From: Pseudomonas kilonensis
GTDB taxonomy: Bacteria; Pseudomonadota; Gammaproteobacteria; Pseudomonadales; Pseudomonadaceae
Direction of reading: 5' to 3'
DNA: 64,000 nucleotides
NCBI RefSeq assembly: GCF_001269885.1
Contig: NZ_LHVH01000031.1
Span: forward strand, 62,001-126,000
The notes beneath the pieces are model-generated. The model had not been told where the DNA came from. It made no database searches and saw nothing but the letters and a program-made list of their open reading frames with translations. The translations under genes and the position numbers were made by a program. Shown here piece after piece: positions 17,229 to 24,657 of the stretch; the stretch's first letter is position 1; every line of letters starts with the position of its first letter.

Positions 17229-17273
17229 GGACGCAGAGCGTCCATCGAGGCATTCCCACGCAGAGCGTGGGAA
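17229..17273. repeat. Two tandem short palindromes with an AGA loop
   Basis: GGACGC-AGA-GCGTCC (17229-17243) is followed by TTCCCACGC-AGA-GCGTGGGAA (17253-17273). The shared core CGCAGAGCG shows they are related units, a small REP-type element different from the GTGGGAGC family. Confidence 0.8.
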
Positions 17274-17279
17274 CGATCA

Positions 17280-17309
17280 GCGCAGCCAAAACAGGCTGCG
17301 CTTTTTTTT
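17280..17309 (+). terminator. Rho-independent terminator of rhlB
   Basis: The 8 bp stem GCGCAGCC / GGCTGCGC has a 6-base loop and is followed by eight T residues. Confidence 0.93.
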
Positions 17310-17329
17310 GCCTTGGATATTGCTCGATT

Positions 17330-17361
17330 AAACTAAAAGTCCATAATGGACAAATTAGTTT
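17330..17361. promoter_or_regulatory. Putative DauR operator upstream of dauB
   Basis: Nested inverted repeats, AAACTAA ... GTCCAT-A-ATGGAC ... TTAGTTT, lie 25 bases before the dauB ATG. The AAAGTCCAnnATGGA core recurs at 21289-21325 upstream of the linked binding-protein gene. In P. aeruginosa dauBAR is controlled by DauR, encoded here by the third gene. Confidence 0.65.
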
Positions 17362-17385
17362 ACAAGCAGCTTCCCGGAGCCCTCC

Positions 17386-18336
17386 ATGTCCAGCACGCCC
17401 TATGTGATGACCCAAGCCCAGGCCCGAGAACTGCTCGGGCAAATCGACGTACCGCACATCCTGCGCAAGCTGTTCCGCGACCTCGCCGCCGGGCAAGCGG
17501 TGCAGCCGCCCCAGCAACTGGTGGTGTTTCCCCAGGGCGCCGGGGACTTCATCAACTACCTCGGGGTGCTGGCTGAAGACCAGGTCTACGGGGTCAAGAC
17601 CTCGCCCTATATCGTGCGCGAGCAAGGCCCGCTGGTGACCGCCTGGACCTTGCTGATGTCGATGCAGACAGGCCAGCCGCTGCTGTTGTGCGATGCCGCC
17701 GAGTTGACCACCGCTCGCACCGCTGCCACCACGGCTGTTGCCGTCGATGCCCTCGCCCCGCACAACGCCCGGCGCCTGGCGATCATCGGCAGCGGTGCGG
17801 TGGCGCGGGCGCACGTGCAGTACGTCAAGGGCCTGCGGGACTGGCAAACGATCAGCCTCTATTCACCAGGTCTGAAGACCAAGTCAGCGCAAGCACTTGC
17901 CTCCATCACCGGCCTGGACCCACGCCTGCACATCGCCGACTCCCTTGAAGCCGCGCTGCATGACGCCGACGTGGTGATGCTCTGCACCTCGTCCGCCAAA
18001 GCGGTGTTCGATCCGCAGACCCTGGGCAAACCGGCGCTGATCACCTCCATCAGCACCAACGCCCCACGCGCCCATGAAGTCCCCCCTCAAAGCCTCAACG
18101 ACATGGACGTGTTCTGCGACTATCGTCAGACCACCCCGGGCTCGGCCGGTGAGATGCTGATTGCCGGCGAACTGCATGGCTGGGACGCGTCGCGCATTGT
18201 CGGCGATTTGCCCGAATTGCTCAGCGAACACGTGGCGCGTCCCGACTACCAACGCCATGTGTTCTTCCGCTCCATCGGTCTGGGCCTGGAAGATGTTGCG
18301 CTGGCGAATGCGCTTTACCGGTTGCACCACCACTGA
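17386..18336 (+). CDS. dauB: NAD(P)H-dependent L-arginine dehydrogenase DauB (ornithine cyclodeaminase family)
   Basis: A 316-residue protein of the ornithine cyclodeaminase/mu-crystallin family. The catalytic Lys region is around VKTSPYI, and the Rossmann motif IIGSGAVARAHVQ lies at about 131-143. In P. aeruginosa DauB reduces 2-ketoarginine to L-arginine, completing the conversion of D- to L-arginine begun by DauA. Gene order dauB-dauA-dauR matches that operon, which is the main reason for choosing DauB over a generic cyclodeaminase. A palindromic operator precedes it, and a REPIN separates it from dauA. Confidence 0.85.
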   Translation: MSSTPYVMTQAQARELLGQIDVPHILRKLFRDLAAGQAVQPPQQLVVFPQGAGDFINYLGVLAEDQVYGVKTSPYIVREQGPLVTAWTLLMSMQTGQPLLLCDAAELTTARTAATTAVAVDALAPHNARRLAIIGSGAVARAHVQYVKGLRDWQTISLYSPGLKTKSAQALASITGLDPRLHIADSLEAALHDADVVMLCTSSAKAVFDPQTLGKPALITSISTNAPRAHEVPPQSLNDMDVFCDYRQTTPGSAGEMLIAGELHGWDASRIVGDLPELLSEHVARPDYQRHVFFRSIGLGLEDVALANALYRLHHH

Positions 18337-18350
18337 CACAACTCGATTCC

Positions 18351-18442
18351 CTGTGGGAGCGGGCTTGCTCGCGAAAGCGGTGCGTCTGCCACATCAATGT
18401 TGAATGTGCTGCCGCCTTCGCGAGCAAGCCCGCTCCCACAGG
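18351..18442. repeat. REPIN between dauB and dauA
   Basis: An inward-facing REP pair (CTGTGGGAGCGGGCTTGCTC ... reverse complement) of 92 bases fills most of the 146-base gap between two genes expected to be co-transcribed. Confidence 0.9.
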
Positions 18443-18482
18443 TTCCGCGAACGTCCGGCAATGTGCTCGACAGGAGAGCTTC

Positions 18483-19610
18483 ATGACCTCAGCAGACTTC
18501 ATCATCATCGGCGGCGGCATTGCCGGTGCATCCACCGGTTACTGGCTCGCCCCCCACGGCCGGGTGATTGTGCTCGAACGCGAATCCCATCCGGCCTACC
18601 ACTCCACCGGACGCTCGGCGGCGTTGTATACCGCCGCCTACGGCACCCCACAGGTGCGGGCGCTGACCCAGGCCAGCCGGGATTTTTTCGACGCCCCGCC
18701 GGCCGGTTTCTGCGAACACCCCTTGCTGACCCCACGGGGCGAAATGACCGTGGACTTCACCGGTGACCCGGCCGAGTTGAACAACCAGTACCTCAGCGCC
18801 AAGGCCACCGTGCCGCAGATGCAACTGCTCAGCGCCGACGAGGCCTGTGTGCGGCTGCCGATCCTGCGACGGGACAAGGTCCACGGGGCGATCTACGACC
18901 CCACGGCCTGCGACATTGACACCGATGCACTGCACCAAGGCTACCTGCGCGGTATTCGTCGCAGTGGCGGTGAAGTGCACACCGACAGCGAAGTGCAGCA
19001 ATTGAGCCGCGATGATCAGGGGCTGTGGCAGGTGAAAACCGCCAACCAGACGTTCACCGCACCGGTTCTGATCAACGCAGCCGGCGCATGGGCCGATCAC
19101 ATTGCCGAAATGGCCGGCGCTCGAAAGTTGGGGTTGCAGCCCAAGCGGCGTGCCGCGTTCATTTTTGCCGGGCCCGAGGGCGTGGATATCCATGACTGGC
19201 CGATGCTGGTGAGCCTGGACGAATCCTTCTATATGAAGCCCGACGCTGGCATGTTCCTCGGCTCACCGGCCAACGCCGATCCGGTGGAACCTCACGACGT
19301 GCAGCCCGAAGAACTCGACATTGCCATGGGCATCTACCAGATCGAAGAAGCCACCACCCTGACCATCCGCCGCCCGACCCGCACCTGGGCCGGGTTGCGC
19401 AGTTTCGTGCCCGACGGTGATTTGCTGTCCGGCTTCGATCCACAGGTGCCCGGACTGTTCTGGGTCGCGGCCCAGGGCGGCTACGGCATCCAGACCTCGC
19501 CGGCCATGGGCCAGGCCAGCGCGGCACTGGTGCGTGGTGAACCGCTGCCCGAGGCCCTGGCCCGTTTCGGCCTGAGCATCGCCATGCTGTCACCCGAGCG
19601 CCTGGGCTGA
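18483..19610 (+). CDS. dauA: FAD-dependent D-arginine dehydrogenase DauA
   Basis: A 375-residue flavoprotein, the same length as P. aeruginosa DADH. It oxidatively deaminates D-arginine and other D-amino acids to 2-keto acids. The FAD-binding GGGIAGAS motif occurs at about 10-17, the ATG motif INAAGAW follows, and the C-terminal flavin contact is WVAAQGGYGIQTS. Active-site residues recalled from the P. aeruginosa enzyme are present at Tyr53 and Glu87, but the position of its His48 is Leu here (SAALYTAAYG). GGAGAG lies 6 bases before the ATG. It acts with DauB. Confidence 0.9.
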   Translation: MTSADFIIIGGGIAGASTGYWLAPHGRVIVLERESHPAYHSTGRSAALYTAAYGTPQVRALTQASRDFFDAPPAGFCEHPLLTPRGEMTVDFTGDPAELNNQYLSAKATVPQMQLLSADEACVRLPILRRDKVHGAIYDPTACDIDTDALHQGYLRGIRRSGGEVHTDSEVQQLSRDDQGLWQVKTANQTFTAPVLINAAGAWADHIAEMAGARKLGLQPKRRAAFIFAGPEGVDIHDWPMLVSLDESFYMKPDAGMFLGSPANADPVEPHDVQPEELDIAMGIYQIEEATTLTIRRPTRTWAGLRSFVPDGDLLSGFDPQVPGLFWVAAQGGYGIQTSPAMGQASAALVRGEPLPEALARFGLSIAMLSPERLG

Positions 19611-19699
19611 GCCACCTTGAGGTGACGCATCGCCGCGATTGCGGCACACTCCCCCGCGCCCCTGTTTCACGGGGCGCTGACGCTGCCTGGAGCCCTGTC

Positions 19700-20326
19700 A
19701 TGACTGCCTCGCCACCCGATCCGGTGCTGGACAACTTCCGCACCATCGCCGATGCCATCGCCACGCTGTTCTACCCTCACGCCGAAGTGGTACTGCACGA
19801 CCTGCGCACCCAGAAAGTCGATTACATCGCCAATAACCTGTCCAAGCGCGAGATTGGCGATGACTCGTCCCTGGAGGACATGCTCAGCGAGGACGTCAGC
19901 GAACGTAACATCGGGCCCTACGAAAAATTGAACTGGGACGGACAGAAGATTCGCAGCCTCAGCAGCGTACTGCGCGACGCCAACGGGCATCCGCTGGCGG
20001 TGCTGTGCATCAACCTGAATATTTCGCTGTTCGAGAATGCCAAGGCCGCACTGGATCTGTTCCTGTCACCCGGCAAGTTGATTCCTCAGCCGGACTCACT
20101 GTTTCGCGATGACTGGCAGGAGCGAATCAACACCTTCCTGCATGCCTGGATGCGCGAGCGTCAGCTGAGCCTGAACCTGCTGACCCGCGACCACAAACGC
20201 GAGCTGGTGCTGGCGCTGCATGCCGAAGGCGCGTTCAAGGGCAAGAGCGCGTCCAACTATGTGGCCAATGTGCTGAACATGGGGCGGGCGACGGTGTACA
20301 AGCATTTGAAGGAGTTGAAGGGCTAA
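19700..20326 (+). CDS. dauR: DauR-type transcriptional regulator (YheO PAS and HTH domains)
   Basis: A 208-residue regulator. The N-terminal YheO-like PAS domain (about 10-120) contains TLFYPHAEVVLHDL and LAVLCINLNISLF; the C-terminal HTH_22 domain (about 165-208) contains LHAEGAFKGKSASNYVANVLNMGRATVYKHLKEL. This domain pair defines DauR, the repressor of the P. aeruginosa dauBAR operon, whose inducer derives from D-arginine. The ATG at 19700 is chosen because the upstream in-frame extension from 19622 is not family-like. It lies 89 bases after dauA. Confidence 0.88.
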   Translation: MTASPPDPVLDNFRTIADAIATLFYPHAEVVLHDLRTQKVDYIANNLSKREIGDDSSLEDMLSEDVSERNIGPYEKLNWDGQKIRSLSSVLRDANGHPLAVLCINLNISLFENAKAALDLFLSPGKLIPQPDSLFRDDWQERINTFLHAWMRERQLSLNLLTRDHKRELVLALHAEGAFKGKSASNYVANVLNMGRATVYKHLKELKG

Positions 20327-20349
20327 GATTCTTGTTGCCTGGCCTGACG

Positions 20350-20448
20350 CCTTCGCGAGCAAGCCCGCTCCCACAAGGGATTTGCGCTGAACACAAGATT
20401 TATGTCCGACGAAGATCCAATGTGGGAGCGGGCTTGCTCGCGAAGGCG
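20350..20448. repeat. REP pair of inverted polarity (outward type), copy 1
   Basis: The arms are the same REP sequence as elsewhere, but here the GCGAGCAAG ends are outermost and the GTGGGAG ends face the spacer, the reverse of the usual REPIN. Its spacer starts CACAAGGGATTTG and resembles that of the copy at 21372-21468. Confidence 0.82.
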
Positions 20449-20453
20449 ATGTT

Positions 20454-21230
20454 TCAGTCGCCGTAGATGTCTGACTTGAAATACTTGCCCTGGATCTTCT
20501 GATACTCCCCATTGGCCCGAATCCCATCGATGGCCTTGTTCAAGTCCGCCACCAGTTGGGTATTGCCTTTGCGCACCGCGATACCGGCGCCTTCGCCGAC
20601 GTATTTGGGGTCCTTGAGCTCAGGGCCGACAAACGCGTAGCCCTTGCCACGAGGCATCGACAGGAAGTCTTCCAGCGGGATGGTGTCGGCGAAAATCGCG
20701 TCGAGGCGACCGGACGCCAGGTCCATGTAGATTTCTTCGTTGTTGCTGTAGCGCTTGACCGTCACGCCCTTGGGTTCGAAGACTTCAGTGGCGAAGCGGT
20801 CCGTGGTGGTGGCCCGTTGCACACCAACGGTCTTGCCCTTGAGGCTGGCGTACTGGTCATCGACCACCGCCCCTTCCTTCATGACCAGGCGCGATGAGGT
20901 GAAGTAGTACTTGTGGGTGAAATCCACCGACTTCTTGCGCTCTTCGGTGATGGTCATGGACGACAGCGCCAAGTCGATCTTCTTCACCTTGAGCGACGGA
21001 ATCAGCCCGTCGAACTCGCCTTCGATCCACTCGCACTTGACCTGCATCTGCGCGCACAGGGCATTGCCGATGTCGTAGTCGAACCCCTCGATCTTCCCTT
21101 CCGAGGTCTTGGAAGCAAACGGCGGATAAGCCGCCTCGATGCCGATGCGCAAGGTTTTCTCAGCGGCGAACAGACTGCTGGAGGCCAACAGGCTCAAGGC
21201 CAGGCCGGTGATGAGGGGAAGTTTCTTCAT
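20454..21230 (-). CDS. Periplasmic amino-acid-binding protein of the arginine/ornithine type, dau-linked
   Basis: A 258-residue periplasmic binding protein (SBP_bac_3). The signal peptide ends near LFAAEK (about 22), then LRIGIEAAYPPFASKTSEGKIEGFDYDIGNAL, typical of the Lys/Arg/Orn-binding group. A disulphide is probable between the Cys residues around 59 and 66. No permease gene is adjacent, so it must work with a transporter encoded elsewhere. It is convergent with dauR, and its upstream region carries a palindrome like the dauB operator, which suggests control by DauR and a role in D- or L-arginine uptake. PA3865 occupies the same position in P. aeruginosa, from memory. Confidence 0.85.
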   Translation of the reverse strand: MKKLPLITGLALSLLASSSLFAAEKTLRIGIEAAYPPFASKTSEGKIEGFDYDIGNALCAQMQVKCEWIEGEFDGLIPSLKVKKIDLALSSMTITEERKKSVDFTHKYYFTSSRLVMKEGAVVDDQYASLKGKTVGVQRATTTDRFATEVFEPKGVTVKRYSNNEEIYMDLASGRLDAIFADTIPLEDFLSMPRGKGYAFVGPELKDPKYVGEGAGIAVRKGNTQLVADLNKAIDGIRANGEYQKIQGKYFKSDIYGD

Positions 21231-21288
21231 GATCGATCTCTCGCGGGTTGTTGTTGGTTTGGCAGAGAAAGGTGGGGCAATGATTTTT

Positions 21289-21325
21289 ATGTACTTATAA
21301 ATCCATACTGGACTTTAATGTACAT
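21289..21325. promoter_or_regulatory. Putative DauR operator upstream of the binding-protein gene
   Basis: The outer arms are ATGTAC and GTACAT, and the inner arms ATCCA-TAC-TGGA. Read on the reverse strand, the centre is AAAGTCCAGTATGGA, closely matching AAAGTCCATAATGGA upstream of dauB. It starts 59 bases before the coding sequence. Confidence 0.65.
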
Positions 21326-21371
21326 ATCGTCAATTGGGGAAACAAGGGAATGTGATGGGAGGCTGCTGGCC

Positions 21372-21468
21372 CCTTCGCGAGCAAGCCCGCTCCCACAAGG
21401 ATCTGTGCCGAACACACATGCTGTGTACAACACAAATTCCCTGTGGGAGCGGGCTTGCTCGCGAAGAC
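21372..21468. repeat. REP pair of inverted polarity (outward type), copy 2
   Basis: It has the same architecture as 20350-20448, with GCGAGCAAG ends outermost and GTGGGAG ends inside. The spacer begins CACAAGGATCTGTGCCGAACAC, clearly related to that of copy 1 (CACAAGGGATTTGCGCTGAA). It lies downstream of moaE. Confidence 0.82.
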
Positions 21469-21508
21469 GGACTTATGGGCTGCGAAAAAACAACAGTTTG
21501 CTTGCTGC

Positions 21509-21961
21509 TTACTGCTTCCAGCGATCCGCCGCCGCATGATCACTGTCCCGCCCTTCGACCCAGCGCGGGCCGTCGATGGTGTTTTCCTTCTTCCAGAACG
21601 GCGCTCGGGTCTTGAGGTAGTCCATGACAAAGGCGCAGGCGTCGAACGCCGCCTGGCGATGGGCACTGGCGGCACCGACGAAGACGATCGGCTCGCCCGG
21701 CTCCAGGGCACCGATACGGTGCAGCACCTCCAGCTTGAGCAATGGCCAGCGCTGCTCGGCCTCGGTGGCAATCTTGCCCAGGGCTTTTTCGGTCATGCCC
21801 GGATAATGCTCCAGGAACATCCCGGACACATCGAGGCCGTCATTGAAGTCACGCACGTAGCCGACAAAACTCACCACCGCCCCCACGCCGACATTAGCCG
21901 CGTGCATCGCGTTGACTTCGCCCCCTGCGTCGAACGGTTCGACCTGCACACGAATCGCCAT
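21509..21961 (-). CDS. moaE: Molybdopterin synthase catalytic subunit MoaE
   Basis: The 150-residue large subunit of molybdopterin synthase, which inserts the dithiolene sulphurs into cyclic pyranopterin monophosphate using MoaD-thiocarboxylate. Family features are VVSFVGYVRDFN, LEHYPGMTEKAL, GEPIVFVGAASAHRQAAFDAC and the catalytic lysines of the DYLKTRAPFWKKE segment. It is third in moaC-moaD-moaE, 3 bases after moaD, so it is translationally coupled. Confidence 0.95.
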   Translation of the reverse strand: MAIRVQVEPFDAGGEVNAMHAANVGVGAVVSFVGYVRDFNDGLDVSGMFLEHYPGMTEKALGKIATEAEQRWPLLKLEVLHRIGALEPGEPIVFVGAASAHRQAAFDACAFVMDYLKTRAPFWKKENTIDGPRWVEGRDSDHAAADRWKQ

Positions 21962-21964
21962 GGC

Positions 21965-22207
21965 TCAGCCTCCGGTCACGGTGGGGAAAAACGCCACTTC
22001 ATCGCCGTCCGCCAGCGGTTCGTCGAGCTGGCACAGGTCTTCGTTGCGCGCGCACATCAGGTTTTGCTCCTTCAGCACCTCGGCCCCGTCACGCTGGGCA
22101 AGCAGCACGCGCACATCGTCGACCGTGGCGAAATCACCTTCCACCTTTACCGAATCCACACCAAGCGCTTCACGGTAACGGGCAAAGAACTTCACGTTGA
22201 TTTTCAT
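21965..22207 (-). CDS. moaD: Molybdopterin synthase sulphur-carrier subunit MoaD
   Basis: An 80-residue ubiquitin-fold sulphur carrier. The C-terminal Gly-Gly (FFPTVTGG), which becomes the thiocarboxylate, is intact. The ATG at 22207 overlaps the moaC stop (ATGA), and the conserved start MKINVKFFARYRE confirms it; an in-frame extension upstream lies inside moaC and is not used. Confidence 0.94.
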   Translation of the reverse strand: MKINVKFFARYREALGVDSVKVEGDFATVDDVRVLLAQRDGAEVLKEQNLMCARNEDLCQLDEPLADGDEVAFFPTVTGG

Positions 22208-22677
22208 GACGCATCCGCCTGGAAATGGCCGCTCTTGCCGCCGAGTTTTTCCAGCACCCGCACGCCTTCGATGGTCATGCCACGGTCGACGGCCTTGCAC
22301 ATGTCGTAAATGGTCAGCGCGGCGACGCTGGCGGCGGTGAGGGCCTCCATTTCCACGCCGGTCTGCCCCGACAGTTTGCAGCGGGCAACGATGCGCACCC
22401 GGTCCTCGCCTTCGGCATTGAGCTCGACCTTGACGCTGGTGAGCAGCAGCGGGTGGCAGAGCGGAATCAAGTCGCTGGTTTTCTTGGCCGCCTGGATGCC
22501 GGCAATGCGCGCGACGGCGAACACATCGCCCTTGGGGTGACCGCCGCTGACGATCATCTGCAGCGTGTCGGGCAGCATGCGCACAAAGGCCTCGGCCGTG
22601 GCTTCACGGAACGTCACGGCCTTGTCGGTCACGTCGACCATGTTGGCGCGACCTTGGGAATCGAGATGAGTCAGCAC
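22204..22677 (-). CDS. moaC: Cyclic pyranopterin monophosphate synthase MoaC
   Basis: A 157-residue enzyme that converts the MoaA product to cyclic pyranopterin monophosphate in molybdenum cofactor synthesis. It shows the family start LTHLDSQGRANMVDVTDKAVT and the active-site segments LIPLCHPLLLT and GVEMEALTAASVAALTIYDMCKA. The start is GTG, with AGGAG 7 bases upstream. It is first of moaCDE and overlaps moaD by 4 bases. moaA and moaB are not in the window. Confidence 0.95.
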   Translation of the reverse strand: MLTHLDSQGRANMVDVTDKAVTFREATAEAFVRMLPDTLQMIVSGGHPKGDVFAVARIAGIQAAKKTSDLIPLCHPLLLTSVKVELNAEGEDRVRIVARCKLSGQTGVEMEALTAASVAALTIYDMCKAVDRGMTIEGVRVLEKLGGKSGHFQADAS

Positions 22678-22775
22678 AGGGATACTCCTGATCGGGAGTG
22701 TCGATTGTAAACCTGTGGGTCAGATTCCGGCAGGGCTGATTGTCGCACCTGCAATTTGCAAAACACCGCATTTAC

Positions 22776-22868
22776 CTGTGGGAGCGGGCTTGCTCGCGAA
22801 GGGGGCGTGTCAGGCAGCATATATGTCAACTGATACACCGCCTTCGCGAGCAAGCCCGCTCCCACAGG
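22776..22868. repeat. REPIN upstream of moaC
   Basis: A 93-base inward-facing REP pair of the CTGTGGGAGCGGGC type lies between phoH and moaC. It is about 100 bases upstream of the moaC start and leaves room for a short promoter. Confidence 0.9.
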
Positions 22869-22886
22869 AGTTATGTGTCAGGCATG

Positions 22887-22918
22887 AAAAACCGGGCGAC
22901 CATAGGGTCGCCCGGTTT
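22887..22918 (-). terminator. Terminator of the PhoH-family gene
   Basis: AAACCGGGCGACC and GGTCGCCCGGTTT form a 13 bp stem with a 4-base loop. On the reverse strand it ends in a T-run. It begins 9 bases after the phoH stop. Confidence 0.88.
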
Positions 22919-22926
22919 GTCTGGGG

Positions 22927-24321
22927 TTACAGGTGGGATTCGGCGTATTCGGCCAGGATCGAGCGCGGTACGCCCTGCAGGGTGATGTGGACCCCGTTGG
23001 GGAAGTCCTTGAAGCGTTCGGTCAGGTAGGTCAGCCCGGAGCTGGTCGCGGACAGGTAAGGGGTGTCGATCTGCGCCAGGTTACCCAGGCACACCACTTT
23101 GGAACCGGCACCGGCACGAGTGATGATGGTTTTCATCTGGTGCGGGGTCAGGTTCTGGCATTCGTCGATCAGGATCAGGCTCTGCTGGAAGCTACGTCCA
23201 CGAATGTAGTTGAGGGATTTGAACTGCAACGGCACTTTGCTGAGGATGTAGTCGACGCTGCCATGGGTGCTTTCGTCATCCATGTGCAAGGCTTCGAGGT
23301 TGTCGGTGATCGCCCCCAGCCATGGCTCCATTTTCTCCGCTTCGGTACCGGGCAGGAAACCGATTTCCTGGTCCAGGCCCTGCACGCTGCGGGTGGCGAT
23401 GATGCGCCGGTAGCGTTTGCTGACCATGGTCTGCTCGATGGCAGCGGCCAGGGCCAGGATGGTCTTGCCGGAACCGGCGGCGCCGGACAGGTTGACCAGG
23501 TGGATATCCGGGTCGAGCAAGGCGAACAACGCCAGGCTCTGGTAGATGTCACGAGGTTTGAGACCCCAGGCTTCCTGATGCAGCAAAGGTTCCTGGTGCA
23601 AGTCGAGGATCAGCAGCTTGTCGACCTGGATTTCCTTGATCCAGCCGACGAAGCCTTGTTCGTCGATGATGAACTCGTTGATGTGCACGGCCGGCAGGTT
23701 GTCGATCAGTTGCACCTGGTGCCAGGTGCGGCCGTGGTCCTGGCGGGTCTCGACCTTGCTCACACGGTCCCAGAATGAGCCGGTCATGTTGTGGTAGCCG
23801 TTGGGCAACAGCGAGACGTCGTCGACCAGTTGGTCGGTGCTGTAGTCCTCCGCCGCGATCCCGCAGGCGCGGGCCTTGAGGCGCATGTTGATGTCTTTGG
23901 TCACCAGCACCACGGCCTGGTCCTTGGTGCGCGCGTGCAGGTCGATCAACTGGTTGATGATGATGTTGTCGTTCAGGTGTTCAGGCAGCACCAGGTTGGG
24001 TTCGGTGCGCTTGCTCATCAGGATCGAAAGCAGGCCCTTGGGACCACTTTTGCCGCGCTGGATCGGCACGCCGAGCTCAACGTCTTCCGGGGAGGCATCA
24101 CCCAGGGTCTTGTCGATCAGGCGGATCGCCTGCCGGCATTCGGCCGCAACGCTGTGGTGTCCGCTCTTGAGCTTGTCCAGCTCCTCAAGCACGGTCATCG
24201 GGATGGCAACGTGGTGTTCTTCGAAGTTCAGGAGCGCGTTTGGATCGTGGATCAATACGTTGGTATCGAGTACATAGAGGATTGGCTGGTTGGAGGAAGG
24301 GCTACGTCCGTGGTCATCCAT
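22927..24321 (-). CDS. PhoH-family protein with N-terminal PIN domain (PhoH2/YlaK type)
   Basis: A 464-residue fusion of a PIN ribonuclease domain and a PhoH ATPase. The PIN domain (about 14-165) has acidic catalytic candidates Asp19 (LDTNVLIHD), Glu46/47 (TVLEELDK) and Asp143 (VTKDINMR). A linker follows, then the PhoH ATPase (about 260-464) with Walker A SGAAGSGKT at 279-287 and Walker B LILIDECQN near 385. PhoH2 proteins in other bacteria are RNA helicase/ribonucleases, often linked to stress. No partner antitoxin-like small gene overlaps its start. It is monocistronic with its own terminator. Confidence 0.9.
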   Translation of the reverse strand: MDDHGRSPSSNQPILYVLDTNVLIHDPNALLNFEEHHVAIPMTVLEELDKLKSGHHSVAAECRQAIRLIDKTLGDASPEDVELGVPIQRGKSGPKGLLSILMSKRTEPNLVLPEHLNDNIIINQLIDLHARTKDQAVVLVTKDINMRLKARACGIAAEDYSTDQLVDDVSLLPNGYHNMTGSFWDRVSKVETRQDHGRTWHQVQLIDNLPAVHINEFIIDEQGFVGWIKEIQVDKLLILDLHQEPLLHQEAWGLKPRDIYQSLALFALLDPDIHLVNLSGAAGSGKTILALAAAIEQTMVSKRYRRIIATRSVQGLDQEIGFLPGTEAEKMEPWLGAITDNLEALHMDDESTHGSVDYILSKVPLQFKSLNYIRGRSFQQSLILIDECQNLTPHQMKTIITRAGAGSKVVCLGNLAQIDTPYLSATSSGLTYLTERFKDFPNGVHITLQGVPRSILAEYAESHL

Positions 24322-24657
24322 ACTCGGTCACCTATGTGGGGGCCATTCGACGCAATACCGTGACAGTGCTGCGCCTCGAGGTAGCCACCGAATTCACCCG
24401 CGAGGATTCAGGTGAACTGCACACAATCTGGGTCTTGGAAGACGCCACCTGTGTTGCAGGTTTCGGCGGTCTGACTTCTTGATACTCCAAAAACCATGAC
24501 AGGAAAAAGCACTTTGACGCTTTTTTGAAGTTTATTTTTCAGAGTGACGAATAACCCTTGGCGTACCGCCGTTGCGCCGTTAAAGTCGGAAGTCCGGTTG
24601 TCATGAATGTGTACCGGTTTTTCCGCCTTCCCCAATGTTTCCGGGCCTTTACAGGTT
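24322..24657. other. Gap between phoH and the deacetylase gene
   Basis: This 336-base stretch holds the phoH promoter/leader and the tail of the deacetylase transcript. A bulged hairpin at 24443-24468 (CGCCACCTG ... CAGGT-TTC-GGCG) is the only clear structure. A 75-codon open frame on the reverse strand (24408-24635) has no recognisable family or ribosome site and is not called. Confidence 0.4.

Noticed and set aside
22678..22775. Molybdenum-cofactor riboswitch before moaC
   Set aside because: The leader is short and shows no extended conserved fold; only an AGGAG site and a REPIN further upstream are visible.
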